64,000 nucleotides of DNA from Protea cynaroides (lineage: Eukaryota; Streptophyta; Magnoliopsida; Proteales; Proteaceae): positions 29,808,902-29,872,901 of the forward strand of contig CM053267.1 of assembly GCA_028583415.1 (NCBI GenBank), given 5' to 3'. The notes under the pieces are model-generated. The model worked only from the letters and a program-made list of their open reading frames with translations. It did no database searches and was not told the origin of the DNA. Numbering within the stretch: position 1 is the first letter of the stretch; the number at the start of each line of letters is the position of its first letter. Below are positions 36,111 to 49,319 of this stretch, piece after piece. A program made the translations under genes and the position numbers.

Positions 36111-36429
36111 AAAATTGTGGAGAAAAAAAAAATTATATAGGCTATTGTAGACATCATATTTTTTCTTTGTCTCTAAATCCGATCATGACTAGCTATAAAA
36201 TCATAATAATTATCTTTAAAAAAATAATTAGAATCTACTAGTCATTTTATTAATAATAAATAAATACATAAATAAATAATTAAAAGGAAAAAGTTCAACC
36301 ATGTGAGAGGGTTAAGAAAAATGAATAAGTTTGGGAATAAGGGTACTTTAGTAAATCACGGTTGGAAACTATAAAGGACTTGATGGTCATTTAATATTAA
36401 GTATAAAAGGGATAAAGGGGGTGTTTTGG

Positions 36430-38230
36430 GACTTTAAAGATAGGGGTAGAAAATCGGATTACAGACAAGTCTGGCTTTCATTTTTTATTTTATTTTTTTG
36501 GTTTGGTAGAACATTTTTGTTCGTTTAAAGAAGGAGAAGAAATGCAGAACAGAGGAGGAACGAAGAAGAAAACGCAGGAAAGGTAAGGTTTCTAAAATTT
36601 ATTTCATTCTATATTGGTTATCTACCTCCTTCGGTCATGGCGATCCCGATTATACTGTGATTTTATGGTTGACTGAGTTTATGACAACATTCGCACCCTC
36701 TCTTCTTTCCTATTCTTGATCTCAGGCAGATTTATTTTTCTCTGATTTGGATTTTCGATGTTCACCAAATTTCTTTTCTCATTCTTGTTTCTTCTTGCTA
36801 ATCGTTATTGTTTTGTTTCAATTCTTCTGACTTGAGGTTTCTTTTACCAGAATCTATGAAGATCCAGTTCTCATGAGTTTAATCGAGATCTTTAATCTGT
36901 CAATTCGTAAGATCTCGTTTGAGATCCACGATCGATACCCGTAAATTCATTGATTCTACTTCTCTGATAGTCGATTTATCTATAATCAGTAGGGAAATTT
37001 CATTCTAGTCCAATCGATTGATTTTTTGGCGAACTCTTCCTTTTCACTTTCTTGATTTTTTTTTTCATTCAGCAATGAACTGATTTCTTCCTTTCTATTG
37101 ATTGCTATTTAATTTTTGTCTGTCAGTGTTAAAATTTTTATTATTCGTTTAAGTGTTTCTCAGACATTAACTCAGGTTCTCCATTTCAATCTTTAATCTA
37201 TTTTCAGTTAATGATCACGGCTTTCATTTTATCAATCCCTGATCAGGATTCAGGCGCTGTGCTTCTTTCTAACTCAGATAACTGAAAAGGAAAATTTCTG
37301 TTGGAGATTTGCGATAATCCGACAAAGTCCCAGCAACATTTTCCAATCATTCTTAGTAGAAAGGTCATTATCTGTGACATGTTTTCTTAATTTGGTTCAG
37401 AAGCCAGGTATGTTCTTTTAAATTTCTTTGATTTATTTGTTACACAATTAAATTTGATTTATTCCTAGTTTGAAGTTTCCTCTAAAGTAGTGATTCATAT
37501 TTATGATAAGGCTATTTCGGATAGCTTTACAGTTTAGATACTGAAAATTTTATTTTTATTCTTCAAATTTCGCCATTATAAATGTTCATACCTTATTCTT
37601 TGAAGTTTGATAATATATTTTGCATATGTGGGTGTTTAATTGTAGATCCGATCTATTTTACAGATTTTTTTTTATTTTTTATTTTATTCGATTTTTACAG
37701 ATGAATCTATATCCTTTTGAACTTTATCTTCACAGTCGAGCCTTCTACCGTTTGATCTTAGATCAAGAAAATTTCTCGTATTTTTGCTGATTACACTTTC
37801 CTAAAGGTTATTTCGGTATAAATCTTTACCAAAAATAAATAAATAAATAAATAAATAAAAATTTCGGTATAAATCCTATTTTCAGTATATATTAAATAGA
37901 ATTCTCAAAAATAATTATAATTAGATTTATTTTAATAAGTCAATTTCAATTTAAAAATTGAAATACAGAAAGCTTTATTCTAATGTATTGACAAATTGGT
38001 TGTCAATCCTTATCACATAGCTTTAAACAGATCTCATTTGTTGGTTTCCTGTGTTTTATTTGTTTTTCCTTGAGCTTACTCAGCTTAGTCAAATTTGCTT
38101 TTAATTAGTTCTAAGAAGATATATTCTTTACATTTTAATTGTACGGTTTATAGTGGGGTCGTGTTTACAAACACCTACAATATTTGAACGGGGTTAGGAA
38201 AAGACTCAGATTTGTGCGGTTGTTTAGTCA
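36430..38230 (+). other. Possible 5' UTR/first-exon region of an unidentified gene
   Basis: A purine-rich segment ending …cgcaggaaag followed by gtaaggtttc (36580-36586) looks like a first exon and donor. A second exon-like block (about 37290-37408) ends ggttcagaagccag followed by gtatgttc. The DNA between and after is T-rich like plant introns. A short frame from 36543 (MQNRGGTKKKTQER) could be coding or a uORF. No downstream coding exons follow before unit B, so this would be an orphan 5' end. Confidence 0.3.
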
Positions 38231-39024
38231 CCCACCATTTAGTTTAGGATACGGGCTTAGGATAGAATAGGGCGATTCCCATCCTCGATCAATGTATCCC
38301 CATTCGCAAATTGATATAATAAATTATTCACCGCATACATGGGTTTGTCATGCCCCACACCCCACAATGTATGTAGTGGCATATTAATGTTTGAATTAAA
38401 TCGAGACTTCAATGAGTCAAGTTTAGGAGAGATCCCCATCTTTTATATGTCAGGCGCACAAATCCGATCTCATAGGAGATTCAATCCGATCTCATAGGAG
38501 ATTCGGTCCAAAATATACAAGGAACAAAGATATTTTCAAATGTTTTCATCTGCTTTCAAATCCTGAAGTGGGCCATTGCTTGATTAATGGCTTTGGACAC
38601 TATTTGCCCGAACTATGAGGGGACCTGATTCTTAGATATATCTAAGATACATAGGCAATCTAGAACATGTTTTAAATTCAGTCCAAAGGAGTTCTAAAGT
38701 TAATCAGGGTCGCAAGATAATACTACTTACCAACTCTGTAAAAATTTTAAGTTATATTGTTCATTGGACGGATTCAGGGCCAATCAGGGTCAACCTCGGC
38801 CCGGCCAAGCCAAGTCGGGGTCAATTAGGGTTGGGTTGGGTTAGGTTGAATCTTGTTAGGTTAGGGTTAGGATTGCAGATTTGTCTGACCTTGGCAGGGG
38901 GCTGGGCCCGGGTCTGGGCCAAGTTTAAGGCTCTCCAGGTAGGGGTAGGGTTAGGGTTTAAGAAACCCAGCCCAATCTATCTGGTCCTGTTGCAGCCCTA
39001 GTTGGGCTATTCCAAAATTTTCTT
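38231..39024. other. Spacer before unit B
   Basis: Holds a 24-bp direct repeat (aatccgatctcataggagat, 38461-38508) and a stretch of gggttaggttg words (38780-38960). No gene is supported. Confidence 0.45.
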
Positions 39025-39627
39025 CAGGGAATCTAAGGTTCTGGATGAATGTATTATACCTGAATTATAATATTAATGGGGAGGGGATCTCAAACTGCTT
39101 TGATTCAAGTATAATATAAATATCAAATATTTATTCGTATATATACATCATTATTTATTCATATTGATTTTTATATGGATTATCTCATAAGTTGTTTTAT
39201 TTTCAATTCAGTATCTTTTGAATGTCAGGTCAATCAGGACTAACCCGGCCAGGCCGTGAGCCTTGACAAGGTTAGGCCTAGGTTGAGATTTTGTCTGACC
39301 CTAGCAAGGCCGAGGTGAGCCTGACCAGGCGTGGGCTGACTTCAACCCAAGGAAAGACTTGGGTTTTAAAAAACCTGATCCAACCATAGTATTAGGTACT
39401 CATTAAATAGATTTGTCTCCTATAAATTTATTAAAAAAAACTTAAGAGAAAAAATTAATAGGAAGTAATTATATATTTTTAAAAGGTCTCAAGCTTCAAT
39501 ACAACAAAATGACATCTCCAATTTACAACAATTTTATTGCAACTATCTAAACATACAATCACACACAAACACAGCTTTTATTGCAATCCTGTCACCCTGG
39601 TCAACCAGTATACACTTGTGTTGAAAC

Positions 39628-42600
39628 CTATTTGGGACAAACCTTGACAGCAATCTCGACAAGTCTGCAATGCAACAGTTTTTGCTTAAAGCCATTGAAA
39701 TTAAGAACGGTTTAAGAAGGAAAACCACATTTATCTTTTCAAAAAACCGACTCAACGTTATCTATAGGAACTTACCGGAATATCCACACCCAAACACTAA
39801 ATTATTGTTATTAGTTAAACAAATTGAAAGCCAAAGAAAAGGAAGTGAACAAACTGCCAATGTAATCTTTCTTACTTGATTCAGTTCACCACTGCTATCA
39901 TGTCTGAGGCTGTTTGGTTACTGCAACAAGAAAGAAGGAGCCATCGGAACTATCTTCGTTGGTCTCCCTGTCGTGTGACTATTGAAAAAACACGATATAC
40001 ATATGCATTAGTATAAATGGGCCAATATGAAGTAAACATAATCAACAGTTTGAAAATAAATTAATTCTCCCACCCAAGGAATCCATGTTCCTTTGATGCT
40101 TTATATTGCATAGGGATCTTCATAGTTGAAACAAGAGAAAATGCTACTTCTTTCTCAGAGGGCTTCTCATATCTTTTCATGATATCATAGAAGTTTACAA
40201 ACTGCAAGAAAGATAAACGAAGGGACACGGTCACACCGCCACAGACATGATTAAAACATCAATATATGATTTGTTTCAGCCAGTTATGATATCCTCTTGA
40301 AGGGCATGGCCTGGCTTAGAGATAGTGAAATTATACCTGGAAATTGTCAAATTTGCGTCCTTGGAACTTGTCAGCAAGTCCCTTCATTTCATCCCAAGGC
40401 CCATCACCAACTCCAACATACACAACTGAGAGAGCATACTCACTGATCACAAATTGAAGCAGAAATTTTACTAAATTCTTGCACATCATCAACTGTGTGT
40501 TGCAAACTTTCAGTGAACTTGCAGACTAAGCTAAATGTTACTAGGAGAATTACTAAAATAAGAATTAGATTACAAACAGATTTACTTTGTGAGTGTATAC
40601 CAAAACAGTGTTTTAAAATCAGACAGGTACAAATAGTCACTCTTGTTCAATTATCAAGTGTTTCAAGGTTGAAAGAGAACAATTTAAACCATTTGATTTA
40701 TGGCTAATCGTTACTCAGACGGTTGAGCCACTTCACCCAAATAAGGTCATGATAATTACAATATCATGACTTGGTTTGTAATGTTTTTGAAGAGTGGGAA
40801 AGATATCCTTTACATTTAGTAGGTCGTAATTGGTCCCTTATTAATAGATAATTTATATTTTCAAATTTTCTAAACTTAACTCGATTAAAACGTATTATAA
40901 ATTTGGCACTTTTAAATTTTGAGATTAAATTCTGTAGTTTGAATTCAGAGCTATATTCAACAAGGGGCAACTTCTAAGTAACTTACTATGATTGAGAATA
41001 ACATATTATTTGTCAAGGAGATTCTTCTGGATAATCTAAAACTTGAAGCAATCTTGATCCTTCAATGGAGTATAGAAGCATGGTTGAGGGACTTGACTTA
41101 GGCATGACTCCATTACTTAATTTGATGCATTTTTGACATGTGAGTTCCCAGGGTGAGATCTCCAACTAGGGAGACTTTGAATAATCATTTGGACGGTAAA
41201 CTTGGTACCTTCACTTATGCTATCAAGTCATTGTTGACCAGTTGACACGAGAGGGGGGTGAATGTGTCTTCAAAATTCTTTCCAAATAATTCCTTGAAGA
41301 CCAATACTATCTTAGCTGATGCTTTGCTCACTGACCACAGCACACAACCATGGAAGCAATCACAAGCACAGTCGTATGCACAACCACCTCACTACCACAG
41401 AGTGGCCAGGTCTACCATGTTGTGCATACCCATCCTGCAGGCCATTCCACGCACTTCACAAAATACAGAATATAGGCAATGCACATAACATCCACAACAC
41501 AGATATATGTGGTTCACCACCACAGTGTGTGATGGCTAGTCCATGGAGTAATGCCCTACAGGCTCCCTATATACTCAATACGCTTCCTTTAGCTGTCTAC
41601 ACAGCAGAGAGTACATACACCCAATTTACCCAGCATAAAATCAGGAGGGCATAGATGTGCCAATAATTCAGGTACCGAAGTACCAGTGCTCAGCACTCGC
41701 TGCACACATTACGCTTAACCCGCACCCACGGGAAGCAAACAATAATAGTTTTTGAGCTTATATCAATGCCTACAATTTAATCCCCACTAGCTAGGCATTC
41801 ATCATTTATCACCTACAGCTAGCATATATTGAGTACAAAAAATAAACAATTAACTCATACAAGGTTAGGAGGCTTACAACCCTTGGTTGCCATTTTTCTG
41901 ATACTCTGGAAAGACTCTAGGATGTCTCTGTGAAGTCTGGCACAGTCTCGAAGTTCACTAGAATACCTTCAATTCATGCCACATTTTCCCTCTCTCTTTT
42001 TTTTCAAAACATCAACACACCCTTCAATACTTCCAGCGGCTTACTGCAGTCTCCATTTTCTTCCTTGGCATTTTAACAAACACCTTGAGTGCATGCCTTT
42101 CCTTCTTTTTCTGTAGTGTTTTCACAAACTCAACATTGCCTTCTGGCTATTCATAGGCTCATTCAAGCTCTCACAGCTCATGTTTAATGGCATATAATCA
42201 CTCCAAGCTTTCAATGCCTTGAGAGCATAACAAACGCCATTGTAGCTCTCATTGAAGCTTCAAAAAACAACTATTTCTCTCAAACCCTCATTCAAGATCT
42301 TCAATACAGCTTAATAGAATCCCGTTGAATCCATGGAAGGTTGGTGACAAGAATCCAAGTATTAAACACTCACCACACCTTCAAGAGAAGGTTTTCCCCC
42401 AAAAACCCGAGCCACCACTCTATTCTTTGTCACTTTTTCTCTGGTTTTTGGTTCTCATTAGATAGGAAATTCGAAAACGAGCTCGGAGCACTTTGAACCG
42501 TCCGATTTGGACTCCGGATGACCGAGATATGGCTGTTACAATCTCGGCCAATAAAATCATAACAAAGAGCATCTTTTGACGCCTTATGGTGCACCTACGC

Positions 42601-45445
42601 AACACTAGAGCGCCGCAACCACTGCGTTGTCGAGTTGTGGTTGGTCCGTCAGAGAATCTATGTAATCGGCCGTTGGATCGCTGTAGAGAGGCAGAAAAGA
42701 ATAACCGACGTTGGATTGACATAATCGCGTCACTTCAGATCAGGATTGATAATATCTCTTGGATCAGAATTTTCTCAAAGCATATCTGTGTACCGCGCCA
42801 TACCATAGTGACGCCTTCTCTGACCGGTCAGAACTCGTTGTCGAGTTCTGATTGGCCCATAGGGTATCTTCTTAAAAAAAAACGTTCGATCAAACAAAAA
42901 GTGCGGGATTTCAAAATTGACCGTCCGATCGGCATGATGGCGTCACGTGAGATCGAGTTCATTTGAGGCCATTCGATCGGTAGTCGTACGCCGTAACACT
43001 GTATGCGCGCCATCACAGTATCATGTCTAGTGTTCCATGTAACACAGACCATCGAGTTAAATTGCGGTCAACCAATCACCATGCTCGCGAAAGGATCAAA
43101 TCGCGTCGGTTGTGCCACACCTTAGCCCGCCTTCTTCTAGGCCATCCGATCGGCATATGTGCATCGTGGCTTCATCGTGGCCGATATTCTTGAATCCATT
43201 ACTTTTTATATGCCCAAAATACCCTCTAAAATCCGAAATCTCCTCCGAAAGCACCGAGCTCACTCTCTCTCCGAAATTGTGTCGAGCACACCGTGTGTGC
43301 GAGCCGCAGGGGGCAATGCACCATGCCATGGCGCGTGAGCTGAGGCTTGCGGGCATGCCATGTGAGCCAGCATGTGCGGCGAGCATGCCTGGACTGCTTG
43401 CGGGGCTGGGCTGCCTTGCTGCGGCTTGCTTGTGGCTGGCTGTTGTGCTTGCTTGTGGCTTGGCCCTGCTGAACATGGTGCTGTGGGCATGGTTGCCGCT
43501 GGCCTCGGCTAAGTTGGCTGCCATGGTGGCATGCCACCTCAGCATCGTGGGTCCCACCACATCAACTTCTCTCTCTTCTTTCTCTCTCTTTAGATTCTCT
43601 CTCTTCTGATTCTCTCTCTTATTTTTCTTGCTTCAGGGAGTACTTGGGAGATGCCACATCATGCCACATCATCAGTAGAATACTGTAGAACATGCCCAAG
43701 GCTTCCTCGGCTCTGCCACTTGCACAAACACTATCTCTCCTACACAGACACTCTCTCTCCTCATTTCTCTCACTGTAAACTCATCAACACTATCCACATC
43801 AGCCAAGTTGCCAACAATGACAACACATGGCCAACAGTCCTAACTTGGGAGCAAGCTATTAAGCACCATTGATTTAAAAGCAAGTTTTGTAGAGATTCAG
43901 AATATATATTGATATGGGGATTATATCCCACCCTTGATCAAGTGACACATGTACCGCTTGGATGAGTCTCACCGATAAGGCACTCTAAGACTTACGTTTG
44001 AATACTGCTAGGGACACCTTTCCGAGGCAAATAAAGGAGCAAAGTTTTCATATCCGAACACGTGGAATTGTCGCCTCAGACGTTTCATCATCTCCCAAGC
44101 AAGGGCAATCAAGCACTCTTAAAGCATCAAACACTGCAACGTTGCTTTATACCACAGATGCCTTGGACTGCTGTGAACCAGATTCACTCTAATCGTTGTA
44201 GTCGGCATCCCCATCGAACATGTGGCGTTTCTATGTATAATAATCCAACGGCCAAGTCAGCATGGGATTAACTTAGAGTATGCCCGTTGGCCATATGCAT
44301 TAAATGCGAACCATGCACATTTAATGTGTATTATGTCTGTCAATCTACGTAATTGGGGGAAAATCTCTCTCATTCAAAGAGTTAGATTGTATAAATCTCC
44401 AGCACGATAGTCCATACATACTATATCGGCGTATGCTCACCAATCACCACTCCAGCCAGATAAACGCACAACCCATCATTAAGCAGAACATGTGTCCCTC
44501 GATCGAGACAGGTGGCAGACAACAAGCCATTCTCCATCGTGGACTATAGATAGAAGAAATGAATGGAAAATCAGGGATCGAGTTCTCTTCAAAGCATTTG
44601 GACACCTGAGGAATTCTCTCTCTCTCTCTCTCTCTCCCCCATTCACTTTACTCCCAAGCTTGAGCTAAGGCAACTACCTGAACTCCCTTCTTTGACAAAA
44701 GGAGCAGCCACCTTTGTGATTGTTCTATGCTACTTGTTTCACCTGACTGACTCAGGTATCGGAGTGGTTTTGGGGCATCCAAGCCTTGCCATTCACGGTG
44801 TCCTCTCCTTTATTTCTGTGCAGGCTTTCTGGGGAGCTCAAGACCATCACGTTTGGTGCGACAACATATATAATTTGACCACATGGAAGGCTATGTTATT
44901 TAACACAAGTCTAAGCTTGAGTGTCATCCAATCCCTTTAAGGTTTTCTCTCCATTTATTTTCTTTTTGTCACCAGAAAGGGTTACTAATATTGGCTAAGA
45001 TTCCTACCAAAAAAAAAAAATATTGGCTAAGATCTCCCAATCTAATGAACAAAGCTCCACTCTGCAAATGGTTATGGAGAAAATTATAGTCTTCGGGGAG
45101 AGAATTAGTTCTGCTAAAATTAGGTTGCCCAGTAATTGAGAGAGGGAGAGCAGGCAATTACTATATCGGGAGCAGTTTTATGTGGACATAAAGGTAATTA
45201 GGCTATATATCTTCACTGTTGGCCACCTCATGATTAGCAAGGAAACTTTTCTCTCGGTCTTTGCCTGCTTTGCCTTAATGTAAGTAAAATAATATTGAAA
45301 CAAAAAACAAATCAGAATTGCCCAAACAGGATTAATTTTCAATATTTGAAACAGCTTACCTTGCAGTGGCAATAGAATCTATTTCCACGCTTTGTCTGAT
45401 CTACAAAATACAGCCCATAATATTGATTGCTGGTAAGGAGCATGG

Positions 45446-45485
<40 letters not shown>

Positions 45486-47943
45486 TGCTATAGTCAATAC
45501 CGAATCATCAGCAATGATAACCAAAACATGGTGTTGTCCCCCATTGTTCTCTACAATGTCAATTGCAGCCTCAACCATAGGTGCAAAACATGTTGGCCCT
45601 TGAAACAACAGAAGAATGCAGACAAGTATGAGTTCAGAATGATATAAAACGTAATGAAATTACTAAGAGTGCTATAATTTGCTGGCACTAAAACTATAAC
45701 TAGACATTGGAACAGTAAAGCACAACCAATCCATGGGTTGAATATATGAGCGAACTGAAATAACAAAATGAAATTGAAAAAGAAAGGATGTCAACCACTG
45801 AATTCACAACAGAAACTACATGTTTCATTTCGGAGTCTCCCCCAATCTTTACTCCTTAAAGTTGTTCAGAAAGGGTATTAATTACAATTTTTTTTTGTCA
45901 CACTAAGCTTATTTTGTATAATTAAACATCCTTCTGTAACTACGAAAATTTGCTCCATAATTATCTACAACAAAGAAATAGAATTATGGAAATGAGAAAA
46001 TTAATGGTTTGTCAATGTCACATAAACAAGTATTCAAGTTGTACCAAAAAACAAATGATACCAACCATCCAAATACACTTTTTGGGCAATCTTTTTATAG
46101 CACGTTAAAACTTCCACAAAACTCTGGCAAGGAGTAAGATCATTGTGAAAACTGAACACGTAATCACCCTTGGTGGTGGCTGTAAATGATCAGAATAAAC
46201 AAATGATGTTAATTGAAATGATCTGGCCAGTTATAGCATTAAAAATTTATGACCAGTACATGAAAGAATGGAAAACAAAGATTTTTTTAACTGGAAAAGG
46301 AAAATGACTGACCATCACCAAACCCATAACAATGATACTTGTTGTCTTTTATAAAGGGAGCCAAAGTGTTGCCAATGATATCCATAGCTTGTTGATATGG
46401 ATTAGGTGAACCGTTAAGATCATGCAGGCTCCGATAATTGAAGGAATGTTGGCCTTCAAAATAACATATGTTCATTGTGTTCCAAACAATAGAGAAAAGA
46501 AATCAAAATAGTGAAAAACATGTCAAGATGCATGGCACTATGTATGTTGTAAATATGCAAATTGTATTTTCCCATCATTAAGGAGGAGAGGTTCGAAATT
46601 AAAAAGCCAGTTTAGTGGGGGAAGAAAATAATTTTCAGCAATAAGGGAAACAAGCTCAGCTGAGATGTTTTTATGTTTTTATGTTTTTATTGGGATTTGA
46701 GCCTCTCTGCATTTGGAAGGGGGCGTGAGATGATAAAATTGCTTCCATGAAGGATTGTACACGAGAGTGTACGAGGGTTCTTGGGAGCTGGTTGTTCTCC
46801 TAGTTAGGTGATTTTCGGTGGGTGGGATGGAGGGGATTGTTCATGGGGGTTATCTGTGTTTGTCTAATTTTGCACATAATTTTTTTTGGTACTCCTTTAT
46901 CCAATATTTTAACCATCCAAGAAAGATGATTCTATTGGAAATGTCGATAATTTAGACAAGTATAATTGGATCAACATCATCCACCAGGGTTAATATAAGA
47001 AGAGGAGTTTATTAGTACAACACTCAAGTGATAAGTATCTAGTCTTCCGATCCTTTGGGCAGTCACCTAGCCCCTGGGCTTAGTTTGTTGTCTGTTTTAA
47101 TTGATTCCTTTTTATTTTTGTGATCCTTCCATCTTGGTGCAATTTCAAATTTTCAGGTGCAAACAAAGAATGCTCATGAATCAATTTTATGATGTACAAC
47201 AAAATCATGAATTTGGCTCTCTCTTCTACAAACCGTTTCTTCTATTGCTTCCAGAGAAGTCAATTCCAATAATAAGGTTTGATGCTTCTAAACCCGATTC
47301 CCTCAAGATAGTTGAAACCTGTAAAAGATAAAAGCCACTTCAAGACTCCAGCAAGTCTTTCATTGAAAGCAAAAGAAGAAAAAGAACCCCAAGGAGATAG
47401 CTCAGTTGGCAAAAGACCAATACCTCAAAATGAAGAGGTCATGAGTTCAATTCTCCTTGCCCCCCCCCCCCCCAAAAAAAAAAAAAAAAAAAAAAGAGAA
47501 TAATATTACAATCATAACTTGTGAAGGAAAACTCCTATACCAACACATCAATACGATAATATGTTAACAGAAAACACAAAGTAGGATCATTGGCTTGGAG
47601 AAAATAGGAGAAGAAAAATGTTCAGATGGAAAAATTAATGGATTGGTAATGTGCCGTTGGACAAATATTATAACGAAGATTCCAATTGCCCGATGGCTCA
47701 TCTACCAGATTTGGAGATCATCACAAAAATTCATCTCACAATGATTTACCATGAATGGTTCATCCAACTTCGAACAAGTCCCTTATGACCTTATTTCCTC
47801 ATTTTACGATAAATTCTAGTTCCTTTCTTCTTTATTTTGAATTTTCCTTCTTAGCTACATCAATGAATTAACTTAAATGAACCATAAAGTAGCCTAATAC
47901 TACTACAAATGATAGAAACTAGCCCATTGTGGCTAATTGGGTT

Positions 47944-47996
<53 letters not shown>

Positions 47997-48805
47997 AGAG
48001 AGAGTAAAAGACCTGTTCCTTGTTTTCAGGAAGCGTTATTGAATCTAGAATTGCCTCATTGTCATTGTCGGCTGAAATATTTTGCAACATTTGAATAACC
48101 ATTTTCTTAGCTTCCTCTGCCTTTCTTTTAGCCTCCTCCTCTACTTTTCTTGTAGCATTTTCCTCTGCCATTCTTTTAACCTCCTCCTCTGCCATTCTTT
48201 CAACCTCCTCATTTACCATTCTTTTAGCCTCCTCTTCTACCATTCTTGTCGAGTTTTCATCCCCTCCTCTCAAGCATTTGCAAGATAGCTATCATTAATT
48301 ACCATTTTGAATTCATATTTGAACTAATTGAACTATCGAAGTAATTAGCAAACAATACATGAGAGCAAAAGATTATGCTCAAACCTGACAACAGATCTTA
48401 TGAACAATTTTAGACAATTCTTGGAAACAGGAGCTGTTCTGAAAGCAATTCAGGTGAGAGTCTAGCACGGCCTAGGAAAATTATTATCAATCAATTATTG
48501 TTATATATACATATATCGAATGAAGTAAGAATGCAAAAGCATAAGCAAGAAGAGATCGAATATCAAATCCCAATGATAAAGTTCATATAACCGGTACGTA
48601 ACTAGTAGTAAAATCACATGATAGATTATTACTAATATAGAGAATCTAATACTTGGTCAGTAATGATGGTAGAGAGCATTAGTATTTAGTTGATGAGTTT
48701 GTAAGGAGATTTGAAGTCTACCTTCTTGCTATCGGAAGCGTGGCTTCTTTTCATTGCATTTTCATCCCTCGTTTGAGAGAAGAAGGTGCTTTTCAACTTC
48801 TTCAT
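39628..48805 (-). CDS. RGLG-like copine/vWA protein without RING, unit B (intact model)
   Basis: Exons on the minus strand: 48722-48805, 48385-48471, 48013-48288, 47234-47318, 46313-46453, 46066-46179, 45501-45598, 45360-45400, 40337-40442, 40074-40201, 39922-39978, 39628-39664. All junctions have GT/AG and phases agree, giving 417 residues. If the last intron is retained, TAA at 39918-39920 ends it at 406. Residues 1-57 are basic/Ser-rich, 58-149 form a charged E/K/R coil, and 150-387 match the copine-type vWA domain of plant RGLG ubiquitin ligases. MIDAS is D169-F-S171-G-S173, with T265 (GPTCFAP), D293 (IIADDS) and GVGDGPW at 319-325. The linker RGLGs have before RING is kept (TTGRPTKIVP), but there is no RING and no N-terminal MG myristoylation site. 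It is therefore predicted to bind partners through metal and not to act as an E3 itself. Intron 8 is 4.9 kb because of two solo LTRs. Confidence 0.85.
41232..43836. mobile_element. Solo LTR, 2.6 kb, family 1 (unit B intron 8)
   Basis: TGTTGACC…GGCCAACA, with flanking gtcat (41227-41231) and gtcct (43837-43841). Unit C shows the uninterrupted locus (caagtcccaacttgtgag, near 60026). It is homologous along its whole length to 24571-26846. The GC-rich gcatgcc/ggcttgc stretch at 43300-43540 yields spurious frames on both strands. No primer site, polypurine tract or coding domain lies inside. Confidence 0.8.
43910..44866. mobile_element. Solo LTR, 957 bp (unit B intron 8)
   Basis: TGATATGGGG…GCGACAACA, flanked by tatat at 43905-43909 and 44867-44871. 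Unit C keeps the empty site (gattcagagtatatataatttgacc, near 60085). The end contains gactcaggtatcggagtgg and a ctgtgcaggctttctgg segment as in gypsy-type LTRs. It lies only about 70 bp from the family 1 solo LTR. Confidence 0.82.
45449..45478. repeat. (GA)n microsatellite, intron 7 of unit B
   Basis: About 14 GA repeats followed by a G-run. It is positionally equivalent to 24532-24570 and 60631-60668. Confidence 0.9.
47387..47495 (+). mobile_element. tRNA-derived SINE
   Basis: ggagatagctcagttggc (A-box) and gaggtcatgagttcaattctcc (B-box region with a T-loop-like ttcaatt) are followed by a C-run and a poly-A tail (47474-47495). Units A (near 29670) and C (near 63635) lack it at the same intron position, so it is an insertion private to unit B. 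The flanks are A-rich and the target duplication cannot be read cleanly. The tRNA-like half is not a functional tRNA: no intact acceptor stem pairs. Confidence 0.75.
47945..48004. repeat. Compound (GT)n-(GA)n microsatellite
   Basis: About 11 GT then about 13 GA units with one interruption, just downstream of the exon 3 donor of the unit B gene. Confidence 0.9.
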
Positions 48806-48884
48806 CTTCTTTCTCTTGGTGTTTTTCGGTAGGAGAGAAGAAAGATGTCAAGTGAGTTTGATTACAAATGTGGACAAGGAGCCT

Positions 48885-48899
48885 TGCTTTATATAAGCG
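48885..48899 (-). promoter_or_regulatory. TATA box, unit B gene
   Basis: The minus strand reads cttatataaagc about 85 bp upstream of the start codon at 48803-48805. It is conserved in the second copy at 49606-49615 and, in altered form, in unit A. Confidence 0.7.
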
Positions 48900-49319
48900 A
48901 TTATACTATGAGAAAATGTTTCCGTGTATCAGGGGGAAAGAGTTAGGATTTTTCAAACGAATAAAGATTTTTTTTTAAGGATAAGTAATCATAACTTTAT
49001 TTTGGAAAACAAAAAACTATCAAAGAAAGAGGTTATGATTGTATTCTTTCTTTTTTTTTCTCCGTAATAATGATGGCCAAATTAGTGTTTTTCAATGTAT
49101 TAAAATATGTTTCTATTCATCTCTAATCAATTGTTTTTAAAAAAATAAATTTTCTGGTGAGTAGAGTTGAAACTTGGCCCAACTTAAAAAAAAGAAGAAA
49201 GAAAAACGTAGAGTTTGGCCAAAGTACCAACGATTAATGCCATGATCCATGATTCAAGTAATCAGTATTGTGAATGGATAAGCCAATTCATATCAGTATT
49301 GGATAGGTCAATTCATATT

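Noticed and set aside
47393..47460. A tRNA gene suggested by tagctcagttgg and gagttcaattctcc
   Set aside because: The acceptor arms do not pair, it ends in a C-run and poly-A, and the paralogous introns lack it; a SINE head explains it.
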